64,000 nt of DNA. Source: an uncultured Lachnospiraceae bacterium (lineage in GTDB: Bacteria > Bacillota > Clostridia > Lachnospirales > Lachnospiraceae). How positions within the stretch are numbered: position 1 is the stretch's first letter; every line of letters begins with the position of its first letter. This document shows, one piece after another, positions 19,168 through 28,022 of this stretch. The DNA is taken from assembly GCA_948794795.1 (NCBI GenBank), contig CAQGLR010000020.1, positions 11,779-75,778 on the forward strand, given 5' to 3'. Below the pieces are notes generated by a model. It worked only from the letters and a program-made list of their open reading frames with translations, ran no database searches and was not told where the DNA came from. A program made the translations under genes and the position numbers.

Positions 19168-19284
19168 CTAGAACAGAATGGTTGTTTTGAGAACCAGCAG
19201 TTATAAATATACAATTGTACCATAGTATATTATATCATATTAATTTTTATATGAGTGAAACAATAAAATATATTATAATGAAAT

Positions 19285-19352
19285 ATATCTGCGACAGTAC
19301 ATGTCTTCATAAGCAATAGTAGGTGTTTATAATTAAGAACTGGTGTTATGAT
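19285..19352. repeat. Direct repeat, left copy (68 bp)
   Basis: The 68-bp sequence starting ATATCTGCGACAGTACATG is repeated at 33039-33106 in the same orientation; an ungapped comparison by eye gives 7 mismatches. The two copies bracket the ABC transporter, IS and RiPP genes. The right copy lies just upstream of an XRE regulator; the left copy has no such gene after it. Confidence 0.85.
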
Positions 19353-19358
19353 TAATAA

Positions 19359-19389
19359 AGAGTGATAGATTTAAAAAATCTTTCGCTCT
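19359..19389. terminator. Stem-loop next to the left direct repeat
   Basis: AGAGTGATAGATTT pairs with AAATCTTTCGCTCT (one G-T/A-type mismatch region) around a 3-nt loop. A strong T-run is lacking, so terminator activity is uncertain. It may be a structural end of a mobile segment. The surrounding 19168-20013 region has no gene apart from the repeats listed. Confidence 0.45.
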
Positions 19390-19599
19390 GCAAAAATAAT
19401 AAAAATATAAATTATTATAAAATATAAAAAATAGTAATAAAAAAACATTTGAAATTTATTAGTGAATTGTGTTATTAGTAAAACAACTTGATATATTTAA
19501 AAGTTATGATATAATTTTTAATATAAAATTATATCATTTTTTAAAATAGGTAATAAATTAAAAGTGTATAGGGTAAGTGGAATATTTTATAAAAGTTTT

Positions 19600-19792
19600 A
19601 ACCTCATTAAGTAAGCCCTTTAAAATACACGCTTCTTAAGTGGTGAGTTTGATTTACCAGGGCTTACTTAGTCCGGCAATAGTTCAAGCTCCTGCCAGAC
19701 TGCCGCAAAGTGGCGATGAAGTTAGTTTGTTATTGGGCAAGTAGCCAATACCTGCTTGCATGCAATGTGGATTGCAAATATCCGCTTGACTA
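19600..19792 (+). repeat. Structured dispersed repeat, copy 1
   Basis: The segment from AACCTCATTAAGTAAGCCC to ATCCGCTTGACTA closely resembles 24925-25091 in the same orientation; copy 2 is about 26 bp shorter. It contains internal inverted parts (AAGTAAGCCC with GGGCTTACTT; AGTCCGGCA with TGCCAGACT) and so would fold well as RNA. It lies about 220 bp upstream of the ABC ATPase gene; the second copy lies about 170 bp upstream of the peptide gene. Confidence 0.8.
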
Positions 19793-20013
19793 TAAAGAAA
19801 AAGACTATCAGATATTTTTGTAAAAATAATAAAATATTGATGAATACTTTTGATTAAAAAAATAGATAAAAAAGAATATTGTAACGTATGTTTATATTAA
19901 TGTATAATAATGATGAATTATGATAGTATATAGATAGCCATTGGTTATAAATAGTTAAAAAATAATCTTTTTATTTCTTAAAAGTTGGGTCAATAATAAT
20001 TAGGAGGTAATGT

Positions 20014-20727
20014 ATGAATATAGCACAATTATATCAGGTTAGTAAATACTATGATATAAATAAAGATAACAGTGTCAAAGCATTAGAATGTATAAATCTA
20101 GCAATAAAACAAGGAAAATTCCAAGCAATTGTTGGTACTTCTGGTAGTGGGAAAAGTACACTTCTTCACATTCTTGGAGGGCTTGATTATGCAAGCAAAG
20201 GAAAAGTTTGTTTTTATTTAAAACAAAATTCATCCGGGTTTGTTGACTTAATGGATTTGACAAATGAAGAATTAACTAAATTCCGAAGAAAACATATCGG
20301 TTTTATTTTTCAGAATTATAATTTAGTACCTATGTTAACTGTAATAGAAAACATTATTTTTCCATTACAGTTAGATGGACAAGATGTTCCTTTAGATTTT
20401 GTATATGAAATTATGGAAAAATTAAATATTATAGAACAAAAGGAAAAATATCCAAACCAGTTATCTGGTGGACAGCAGCAAAGGGCAGCAATTGCCCGGG
20501 CTCTTGTTTTAAGACCTGATATAATTCTGGCAGATGAACCGACGGGAAATTTGGATAATAAAAATAGCCAGCAAGTAGTTACACTTTTGCAGTATTTTGT
20601 AAAAGAATATAAGCAGACAATTGTTATGGTTACACATGATAATGAAATTGCCAAAAAATGTGACCGTATAATATACATTGAAGATGGGCAGGTGGCAAAA
20701 GATGAATGGAATGATAAATTTAAATAA
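20014..20727 (+). CDS. ABC transporter ATPase, MacB/LolD/BceA-like
   Basis: This 237-residue nucleotide-binding subunit has Walker A GTSGSGKST (about residues 43-51), the Q-loop region FIFQNYNLVPMLTVIENI, the signature LSGGQQQRAAIARAL, Walker B IILADEPTGNLD and the switch His in VMVTHD. The length and the NLVPMLTVIENI pattern place it with ATPases that partner FtsX-like permeases. TAGGAGG precedes the ATG. The gene overlaps the permease start, so the pair is translationally coupled. In RiPP loci such pairs commonly give self-immunity or sensing, a plausible but unproven role here. Confidence 0.95.
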   Translation: MNIAQLYQVSKYYDINKDNSVKALECINLAIKQGKFQAIVGTSGSGKSTLLHILGGLDYASKGKVCFYLKQNSSGFVDLMDLTNEELTKFRRKHIGFIFQNYNLVPMLTVIENIIFPLQLDGQDVPLDFVYEIMEKLNIIEQKEKYPNQLSGGQQQRAAIARALVLRPDIILADEPTGNLDNKNSQQVVTLLQYFVKEYKQTIVMVTHDNEIAKKCDRIIYIEDGQVAKDEWNDKFK

Positions 20728-23329
20728 GAGAATTTCATGGAAACGGGTAATTTGGAAACTTAGTAAAAATTATGTAAAACAAAAACGTTTTAGGATTATT
20801 TCTATTTCTTTTACTATTTTAATAATTACTATTTTGTTTACTGCATTGCTTACATTATACACAGGAATAGAATTATCGTTAGGAAAGTATGAAATACATA
20901 AATATGGAACAGAAGCACATGGACAAATATTTAATGTTTCAAAAGAAACATGTGATATTTTAAAATCAGATACAGATGTTAAAGATATTGCTTATAGTTA
21001 TATGCTGGGAATAGTATCTTCAGAAATACCAGGCAGTAAACGGTATTATATTTGCTATGACCAACAGAAATCTTTAGAATGGGAAGGAATTAATATTATA
21101 GGAAAATATCCAGAAGAAGAACATGAGATTGTTGTAAGTACCCGTCTGCTGGAATTATATGGTATAAATAAAAAATTAAACCAGCAATTAGAATTGTCTT
21201 ATACATCAATGGGTGTAGAATATATAGAAAAATTTTGTATCACTGGTTATTATACAGATAGACAGACAATGGCTACAGAAGGTTTTTATGATGGTAATCA
21301 TTATCCTGGAACATATGAAAAAATATATGTATCAGAGAAATTATGTAATAATAAGCTGTCAATATATAATGAAAAAAAAGCTATAAAATATTTTGATATT
21401 GGAAAGACATATGGTGATGGGCTTTATCAAGTACAAATTAAACTACAACACAATTATAATATTTCTAAGCAAATACATAATATAGAGGAAAAATATAAAA
21501 AATATTTAATTTTTTCTGGTATTTTTATAAATAATGGATGGATACGTATAGACCCTTTTGGGAAAACAATAGAAAATTATTTTATTATAATATTATCAGG
21601 AATAGTAATTAGTATGATAGGTATTTTTGTTATTAATAGCATTTTTCAGATTCCTATTATTGAGGATGTGAATTTTTGGGGACTACTTCAGACATTAGGG
21701 GTTTCATATAACCAATATAGATATTTTCTTTTTTTACAGATGCAGACATATGCTATATATGGAATTTTGTCTGGTGGAATAGCAGGTTACATTATAGGGT
21801 ATATATTGATTCCATTAATAACAAATAACTTTTATGATGGTGCTGTTATAAGATATATGCCATTTCAGTTTTGGATTCCGCTTATTTGTATGTTTACAAG
21901 TTTTCTAGTTTCTTATATATGTTGTTCAAAAGTGGCAAAAAAAGTTACTGGTTTATCACCAATGGAAATTACAGTATTGCGTGAAGAAAGTATGATGAAA
22001 AAACATATTAAAAAGTTATATATAGGTAAATACAAGCCATATTATTTTGCATGGAAAATGGTAAAGGGAAATAAAAGTAAGACAAAAGCAGTTACTATAT
22101 CATTTGTTTTTCTTTTATTAATGGTAATGATGTTTTCCACTTTTCTAATAAGTATTAATTATACAAATTATATACAAAGGCAGCTGGGAGATCTGGATTT
22201 TGTTGTTCTTTCCCAAAATGCTGCTGATGGAGCGGAAATTGAAGAATGTTCTTATATATTGGATGCTCTTGAAGAAAATAATAATTTAACAGGTTCACGT
22301 ATTGGAAAATTGGAGAAAGATTTAATTTTATTTAGCCAGTTTGCACCAAAAGGACAAGAAGAAATTTTTGATACAACAAAAGTTAAAAAATATTTATTAG
22401 AAAATGGATTATTAAATTCTAATTTACCAGATAATCTACATCAGGTTTGTCTAAGTTTGTTTGGTTTTGATAGTGAAATTTTAAAATATCTGGATGTAGT
22501 AAAGGGAGAAATAAATATTAAAGAATTTAAAACTGGAAATTATGTAGTTCTTACATCAGAAACTACAACAGGGGAAAGTGATGGAATAACAAAAGAATGT
22601 AAAAATCCGCTTTATGGATTATATGATGTTGGTGATGATATTATATTGTATGGAAAAAAATATAAAGTTATGGCAATTGTGGATATGCCTTATGTTCTTT
22701 GTAGTATTTTTTATGCGAATGAACTGCCATTAATTATGCCTTATGAAGAAGCAATAAATAAATCTAGCAAATTTTGTACATATGGTGCGGTTTATCAAAA
22801 TAATGCTCTTAAAAAAGAGGAAAACATAAATAATATAGTAAATTATATTTTGACAGACAAGAATAAAACATTGGAATATATTTCAAGAGATACAATAGAG
22901 AAACAATTAAAAACATTGTCAAAAATGTTGTATACAGTTTTTCTCCTTGTAATGATATTTATAATGGTTATTTTAATTATTCATACAGTAAATGTTACAA
23001 CATTTTCTATACAAAATAATAAACAAATTTTTGCTGTTTTACAAAGCATAGGTATGCAGAGAAAACAACAAAAACAACAGATTTTATGGGAAAATATTTT
23101 ACAATTATGTATATCTTTTCTAATTGTAGTTATTTTTGGAAGCATACTATCACTGACAGTGGTAAAAAAGTTTTGTAATTCTACATCAGTCTGTGTTTAT
23201 CACTATTCTATAATACCTGTTGTAGTTATTAGTATATTGATGGTAATAGGAATATCTGTTAGTGCTATTGTATCTTATAATATAATATGGAAAAAATATA
23301 ATATGATGGAATTAATAAACAAGAAATAA
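20702..23329 (+). CDS. FtsX-like ABC transporter permease, probable peptide efflux/immunity
   Basis: This permease of about 875 residues has an N-terminal helix (about 25-50), a large extracytoplasmic domain (about 55-295), three helices forming a first FtsX domain (about 300-420), then a fourth long helix (about 470-490), a second large extracellular domain (about 495-745) and three C-terminal helices (a second FtsX domain). This twice-repeated layout with the adjacent LolD-type ATPase resembles MacB-like and bacitracin/lantibiotic-resistance (BceB-like) exporters. The start is uncertain: ATG 20702 and 20711 are both possible, and an upstream TTG at 20678 is less likely. All overlap the ATPase gene. 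Confidence 0.88.
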   Translation: MNGMINLNKRISWKRVIWKLSKNYVKQKRFRIISISFTILIITILFTALLTLYTGIELSLGKYEIHKYGTEAHGQIFNVSKETCDILKSDTDVKDIAYSYMLGIVSSEIPGSKRYYICYDQQKSLEWEGINIIGKYPEEEHEIVVSTRLLELYGINKKLNQQLELSYTSMGVEYIEKFCITGYYTDRQTMATEGFYDGNHYPGTYEKIYVSEKLCNNKLSIYNEKKAIKYFDIGKTYGDGLYQVQIKLQHNYNISKQIHNIEEKYKKYLIFSGIFINNGWIRIDPFGKTIENYFIIILSGIVISMIGIFVINSIFQIPIIEDVNFWGLLQTLGVSYNQYRYFLFLQMQTYAIYGILSGGIAGYIIGYILIPLITNNFYDGAVIRYMPFQFWIPLICMFTSFLVSYICCSKVAKKVTGLSPMEITVLREESMMKKHIKKLYIGKYKPYYFAWKMVKGNKSKTKAVTISFVFLLLMVMMFSTFLISINYTNYIQRQLGDLDFVVLSQNAADGAEIEECSYILDALEENNNLTGSRIGKLEKDLILFSQFAPKGQEEIFDTTKVKKYLLENGLLNSNLPDNLHQVCLSLFGFDSEILKYLDVVKGEINIKEFKTGNYVVLTSETTTGESDGITKECKNPLYGLYDVGDDIILYGKKYKVMAIVDMPYVLCSIFYANELPLIMPYEEAINKSSKFCTYGAVYQNNALKKEENINNIVNYILTDKNKTLEYISRDTIEKQLKTLSKMLYTVFLLVMIFIMVILIIHTVNVTTFSIQNNKQIFAVLQSIGMQRKQQKQQILWENILQLCISFLIVVIFGSILSLTVVKKFCNSTSVCVYHYSIIPVVVISILMVIGISVSAIVSYNIIWKKYNMMELINKK

Positions 23330-23364
23330 AAATTAAATCCTAAATATTTTATTTAGTAAAAAAT

Positions 23365-24918
23365 AAAAAGGGGGCTGTCGCTTTAAAAAATAAAAATTCA
23401 TAGAGTGACAGCCTTATTTTTACTCTTTTTTAGGATAACTTTTAAAAAATTCCTATTTTTTATTAACATCTTATAAAAAAGGCATACTTTAATAAGCCAT
23501 CTTAAATGGCTTATTAAAATTTTTAAAAGGTCAAAATTTAGGCACTTTTCCGTGGAAATAAATGCATTCCTGTGTTACCTTTTTGAATTTTATTATGAAG
23601 TTTTTTTAGATTCCTTGCCATAGCAAGCAGGATACTTTCTGCAAGCACATTCGGGTTCCCTTTGCTTAGATATCTTCGGAATTGCATATCTTGTTTGATA
23701 TCGCCAAAAGACCCTTCTACTTGAATACTTCGGTTTGTCCGAAAAAGAATTCCTTCTTCTGAACGAATCCGTTCTAAGTCTTCCTCTCTGTATTTCAAAA
23801 ATGTTTTGGCAACTTGTAGCGTTTTGGTTCTTTCTTCCAGAGGTGTTTTACAGTTGTTTCCTTTGATACAATCTTTTTTATATGAACACCCCGTACAGTC
23901 TTCACACCTGTAAACCGTCTTTTCACTGCTATAGCCTGTTTTTGTTTTAGAATGCCGGATGTGGTCTGCCTTCAATTTCTTGTTGTTTTTACAAGTATAA
24001 CTGTCCGTTTCAGAATCATACGCCATGTTTTCCATTTTTTCAATATCATTTTTATACTTACGGGTTTTGGAACTCTCATAGTTTGCAGGTTTGATATAAG
24101 AAAGTTGTCCATTCTTTTTCAGAAATACATAGTTTTCCTCACTCTCATATCCAGCATCCGCAGTGATATTTTTATACTTAAATTTTAGGTATTCTTCTGC
24201 ATCTTTTAAAAATGGAATGAGTGTTGTTGGATCTGTTGGTTGTGACCCAACCGTAACCCAGGTAATATATTCTGAGTCTACACCGTGTTGGAGATTATAC
24301 GCTGGTTTTAGCTGTCCATTTCCCATAGCATCTTCCTTCATCCTCATAAAGGTAGCATCATGATTGGTTTTAGAATAGCTGTTTCTTTTTCCACAGATAT
24401 AAATTTCCCGGTTGTATTTTTTGAGTTTGTCTAAGTAACTTTCCAGTGTTTCTATGCTCTTTTGAAGTGGAGTTTTCCGTTTCCCAATACCATGAACAAA
24501 AACAACCTGTTCCTTTCTTCTAAAAGGAACATAAAATTAATATCTCTTTTACAGTTTTGTTCCATAGAACGGGAAGAATAATCACCATTCATATAAGAAT
24601 AAAGGACAATCTTAAGAAGCGTTCTTGGCGATACAAAATTTATTCTTTCATAAGTAGAATATAGGTCAGTCAAATCCATTGCCTCCACAAACTGGCTTAG
24701 TAACCGCACAGGATCATCTTCTGGAATCATGATTTCAAGATTGAGTGGAAGTTTTAGTTGATATCCACTCTGATTTAAGTTATAATTTTTTTGTAAAATA
24801 TTTAATAATTGCATACTTATATTTTACACCAGCAGCCGGATTTTTTGAAGTCTGGCTATATTTTTTTACATAGAAAAGGAGCTGCACACTAATTGCTTAG
24901 TGCGACAGCCCTTTTTTT
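23365..24918 (-). mobile_element. Decayed IS1182-family insertion sequence
   Basis: The terminal inverted repeats AAAAAGGGGGCTGTCGC (left) and GCGACAGCCCTTTTTTTG (right) bound a reverse-strand transposase of IS1182 type. The element is about 1.55 kb, shorter than intact relatives, and the transposase is internally deleted. The element separates the ABC transporter genes from the RiPP precursor. Confidence 0.87.
23538..24814 (-). pseudogene. IS1182-type transposase, internally deleted and frameshifted
   Basis: The N-terminal part (24814 down to about 24452) reads YQLKLPLNLEIMIPEDDPVRLL, then SYMNGDYSSRSMEQNCKRDINFMFLLE, typical of IS1182 transposases. It then runs out of frame. The following segment VVFVHG.GKRKTPLQKSIE and CGKRNSYSKTNHDATFMRMKED belongs to the middle of the protein, and the C-terminal DDE part with GQLKPAYNLQHGVD and FRTNRSIQVEGSFGDIKQDM continues in another frame (24347 down to 23538). 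The region that carries the first catalytic Asp in intact copies is missing. Inactive in cis. Confidence 0.87.
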
Positions 24919-24924
24919 GTATTT

Positions 24925-25091
24925 AACCTCATTAAGTAAGCCCTTTAAAATACACGCTTCTTAAGCGGTGGGTTTAGGACTTACTTAGTCTGGCAGGAGT
25001 TCAAGCTCCTGTCAGACTGCCGCAAAGCGGCTATGAGGTTGGTTTGTTATTGGGCAAGTAGCGAAGCGGATTGCGAATATCCGCTTGACTA
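24925..25091 (+). repeat. Structured dispersed repeat, copy 2
   Basis: Same family and orientation as 19600-19792, starting 6 bp after the IS end. It contains AAGTAAG/CTTACTT and AGTCTGGCAGGAG/CTCCTGTCAGACT inverted arms, so it would form a strong RNA hairpin. Modules of the same kind (AACCTCATTAAG, TTTAGTCCGGCA, ATCCGCTTG) recur at 58768-58885. The ~170 bp between it and the peptide gene must include the promoter of the RiPP operon. Confidence 0.78.
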
Positions 25092-25231
25092 AATGTTTAT
25101 CATAAATATAGTATTATAGAAAAAATTATGTTTATATTTTTTGTCACAAAAGGTAAGATAAATGGAACATATGAAGGTTTAATAAAAATAAATAGCTGAT
25201 ATACTATTAAGCAGTTCTTATTTTAAACATG

Positions 25232-25490
25232 TCCAATATGGCAGGAAATGGAGGTTAAAATGCATAAAATAAAAGAAAAAGTAGAGTATTCATCTGTAGT
25301 AGCACAAGGAAGTTATTCATGTGAACATGATTGCGTTACATATTCAAATACAAAGTCAACAAATATGAAATCAAATGTATGTAATGGACCAGCAATTACA
25401 TATTGTGGTTGTATGAGTAAAAAAATAACTAGTGCATCTGGCTGGTCAGCTTGGTAATATTTTTTTAGTTTGGTTAATTGCCATATTGGA
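25232..25490 (+). promoter_or_regulatory. 12-bp perfect inverted repeat flanking the precursor gene
   Basis: TCCAATATGGCA (25232-25243, ending 6 bp before the Shine-Dalgarno) and TGCCATATTGGA (25479-25490, 21 bp after the stop codon) are perfect complements. In the mRNA they could pair and enclose the whole precursor ORF. This could stabilise the short precursor transcript or affect access to its ribosome-binding site. No function is proven. Confidence 0.6.
25260..25457 (+). CDS. Putative Cys-containing RiPP precursor peptide
   Basis: This 65-residue peptide is MHKIKEKVEYSSVVAQGSYS followed by a Cys/Ser/Thr/Asn-rich C-terminal part. Cysteines are at 21, 25, 41, 49 and 51; the peptide ends GWSAW. 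GGAGG at 25250-25254 fixes the start at 25260; an ATG four codons earlier overlaps this site. The charged N terminus (residues 1-18) looks like a leader, and the core (19-65) is rich in residues used as acceptors in thioether cross-links (Ser, Thr, Asn). It directly precedes two radical SAM/SPASM genes, a protease and an exporter. It most resembles Cys-rich precursors of sactipeptide/ranthipeptide-type pathways, but it matches no class I can name with confidence. Confidence 0.8.
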   Translation: MHKIKEKVEYSSVVAQGSYSCEHDCVTYSNTKSTNMKSNVCNGPAITYCGCMSKKITSASGWSAW

Positions 25491-25504
25491 TTTGTTTATA
25501 GAGC

Positions 25505-25582
25505 AATTAAAGCGTCAATAGTTATTTAATTAGTTATCTTAATGTTTAATTAATATAAAGTTTTACTTTTGACGCTTTAATT
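25505..25582 (+). terminator. Stem-loop between precursor and maturase genes (possible partial terminator)
   Basis: AATTAAAGCGTCAA (25505-25518) pairs perfectly with TTGACGCTTTAATT (25569-25582) over a 50-nt AT-rich loop. Such intercistronic structures in RiPP operons often reduce transcription into the enzyme genes so that precursor mRNA is in excess. The long loop and weak T-run argue against an efficient terminator; mRNA processing or stabilisation is equally possible. Confidence 0.6.
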
Positions 25583-25626
25583 ATACTTAAATAATAATAT
25601 GCTTTATTTATACAGGAGGAAGAATA

Positions 25627-26916
25627 ATGGAAAATACATTTTTTAAATTTTGTGAAGATTTGTACATTAAAAATAATCAAGGAATACTTATATTAAATAA
25701 TAGAAGTAATGGAGGATGGATAAAAATATCCCAAGAATGTTTTAATATTATTAATGAAGCAATTAATACGAAAAAAAGTAAAGAAGATGTATTAAATGGT
25801 TGTTTTGATGAAGAAGATAGAAATTATATGAAATTATTATTTTCTAATTTATATAAGCTTGGTATTGTTGAAAATATAAATAGTAAAATTGAAAGAAAAG
25901 AATTTTCATTAAATGAAGCAAATTTAGCAATAACATCTAAATGTAATTTGAAATGTACACATTGTTGTTTAGATTTGCCAGAAAATGAAAAAACTATTGA
26001 TCCTTTGTATGATGATTTAATAAAAGCTATAGATCAAATAATAAAATGTAATCCTAAATATATTATAATTACTGGAGGGGAACCATTATTACGTAAAGAT
26101 ATATGGGATTTAGTACAATATATAAAAAATACAGGGAATTATAAATTAGAGTTAATGACAAATGGAACATTAATAACAGAAGAAAATGCTAAATTAATTA
26201 ATAATTTTTTTGAGTCTGTTTCTATAAGTATTGATGGTTATGATGATGAATCATGTGAAAGAATTAGGGGAAAAGGAGTATTTGAAAAAGTTATATCTAA
26301 TGTGAAAATTTTAAAAAACTATAAAAATCTTAAAATTAGTTTATCATGTATAAGTACAATTGATAACAATAAAAATTATGATAAATTTAAAAAATTATGT
26401 GATGATTTAAACGTAGATTGTTTATTTAGGCGTTTAGCTCCAGCTGGAAGAGCAGGAAGAAATTTTATGGAATTAAATGGAAATATGACAACACAGTGTA
26501 ATAAACAATACATAAAAGAAGTAAATGAATGTGAATTACAAATGCCAACAGATTCAAGTATATCTTCAGGTTTATTTACAACAATATGTGATGCCTTTAA
26601 AACAAGCATTACTATTGGTAGTGATTTATGTTTTTATCCATGCGCAGCGTTATATATGCCAGAATTTAAAGGAATAAATATAACAAAAATTGATTCTTTA
26701 AAAGAATATTTAACTAAGAAACAATATATGGAATCAAATGCATTTAAGTTATTCCGTTCTATTTGTTTTGATCAAACTGAACCATGTAAAAATTGTAAAA
26801 TTAATTTTATTTGTAATTCTTGTCCTTTGTATGTATATTTATATAAAAAATATGGACTATTAGAACAATATTGCCATGACCAGTTGTTAAAAGGGGATTT
26901 AAATATATGGGATTAA
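25627..26916 (+). CDS. Radical SAM/SPASM peptide maturase with PqqD-like N-terminal domain
   Basis: In this 429-residue enzyme, residues about 10-85 look like a PqqD-type RiPP recognition element (WIKISQECFNIINEA..., LYKLGIVE). The radical SAM core follows with C106-x3-C110-x2-C113 (CNLKCTHC), the GGEPLL motif and SISIDGYD. The C-terminal SPASM/Twitch region has Cys-rich motifs (CDAF...CFYPCAAL; CKNCKINFICNSC; final YCHDQ) that should hold auxiliary [4Fe-4S] clusters. Expected role: leader-guided radical modification, such as thioether formation, of the 65-residue peptide. AGGAGG precedes the ATG. The gene overlaps the next by 10 bp, so the two enzymes are translationally coupled. Confidence 0.93.
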   Translation: MENTFFKFCEDLYIKNNQGILILNNRSNGGWIKISQECFNIINEAINTKKSKEDVLNGCFDEEDRNYMKLLFSNLYKLGIVENINSKIERKEFSLNEANLAITSKCNLKCTHCCLDLPENEKTIDPLYDDLIKAIDQIIKCNPKYIIITGGEPLLRKDIWDLVQYIKNTGNYKLELMTNGTLITEENAKLINNFFESVSISIDGYDDESCERIRGKGVFEKVISNVKILKNYKNLKISLSCISTIDNNKNYDKFKKLCDDLNVDCLFRRLAPAGRAGRNFMELNGNMTTQCNKQYIKEVNECELQMPTDSSISSGLFTTICDAFKTSITIGSDLCFYPCAALYMPEFKGINITKIDSLKEYLTKKQYMESNAFKLFRSICFDQTEPCKNCKINFICNSCPLYVYLYKKYGLLEQYCHDQLLKGDLNIWD

Positions 26917-27923
26917 TGACAATTAATATATGGGTAACTACAAAATGTAATTTTAATTGTATTTATTGTTATGAAAAAAAGAACATATATGAAAAAAAAG
27001 ATATGTCATATCAGATAGCAAATGATACAGCAAAGTTTATAGTTAATTTTTTAGCTTATAAAAAAATAAGTAATTGTAATATTAATTTTCATGGTGGTGA
27101 ACCTTTAATTAACAATGGAATAATATGGTTAATTATTGAAAAATTAAACCAAAATAAAAACTGCAAATATAAATTTTCTATGACAACAAATGGTTCTTTA
27201 TTAAATGAAGATATTATAGCAAAGTTTTTAATTAAACTGGATAAAATTAGTGTAAGCCTGGATGGAAACAGGGATACCTTTTATAAGAATAGAAATAATA
27301 ATATTAGTGAAGTAGATTTTAAACATATAATACAAAATACTATTTTGATGCAATCAAAAGGCATAAATACAGTAGTAAGAATGACATTAAGACCAGAACA
27401 GGTTTCTTTATTTTTTGAAAATATTAAATTTTTCATAAATTTAGGATTAGTGAAAATTGATTATGCATTAGACATTCAGAATTCAATATGGAATATGGGT
27501 TTATTAGATGACCTGTTAAAGCAAATCAGAAGGGTAAGAAAATACATTAAGGATTATAATTTGAAGGCGGATATAGATGGGATTGAGCCTGAAATTTTAC
27601 ATGAATGTGGTATTTGCCAGGGAGGAATAAGTAATTTGAATATAGATATTGATGGCAATATTTATCCTTGTGTCTTTGCAACAAGAAATAATCAATTTGT
27701 GATTGGTAATATATATAATGGAATTGATTCTGGATGGTTTTTCAAGTTAAAAATGATTAATAATATAGAAATGAAGGCTTGTAAAGGATGTAATTTTCTA
27801 CCATGTTGTATGGGAAAAAAGTGTAAAATATTTAATTATATACTTACAGGAGATTATGGCTTAACAAGTGAAAATGTATGTTTGCTTCAAAACTTTAAAT
27901 ATAATCTTTCAAAAATTATTTGA
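26907..27923 (+). CDS. Second radical SAM/SPASM enzyme
   Basis: This 338-residue protein starts almost directly with the radical SAM core: C14-x3-C18-x2-C21 (TTKCNFNCIYCYEKK), NFHGGEPLIN (SAM-binding GGE) and KISVSLDG. The SPASM part contains CGICQGGISNLNIDIDGNIYPC and a terminal CKGCNFLPCC...GKKC cluster motif. Unlike the upstream enzyme it has no N-terminal recognition domain, so it may depend on the partner, or act on a pre-modified peptide. Two unequal SPASM enzymes per locus occur in thuricin CD-type systems. The ATG is preceded by AAAAGGGG. Confidence 0.93.
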   Translation: MGLMTINIWVTTKCNFNCIYCYEKKNIYEKKDMSYQIANDTAKFIVNFLAYKKISNCNINFHGGEPLINNGIIWLIIEKLNQNKNCKYKFSMTTNGSLLNEDIIAKFLIKLDKISVSLDGNRDTFYKNRNNNISEVDFKHIIQNTILMQSKGINTVVRMTLRPEQVSLFFENIKFFINLGLVKIDYALDIQNSIWNMGLLDDLLKQIRRVRKYIKDYNLKADIDGIEPEILHECGICQGGISNLNIDIDGNIYPCVFATRNNQFVIGNIYNGIDSGWFFKLKMINNIEMKACKGCNFLPCCMGKKCKIFNYILTGDYGLTSENVCLLQNFKYNLSKII

Positions 27924-28022
27924 TAATAATCAAGAAAGCATGTAATAGTATATTAAAGTATATATTTTATAATAGCATATATTTACTATATAGTAATTAA
28001 TTGTTTTAGATGAGGAGTTATA

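Noticed and set aside
19600..25091. CRISPR-like repeats
   Set aside because: Only two copies, ~5 kb apart, long and self-complementary; no spacer array or cas genes.
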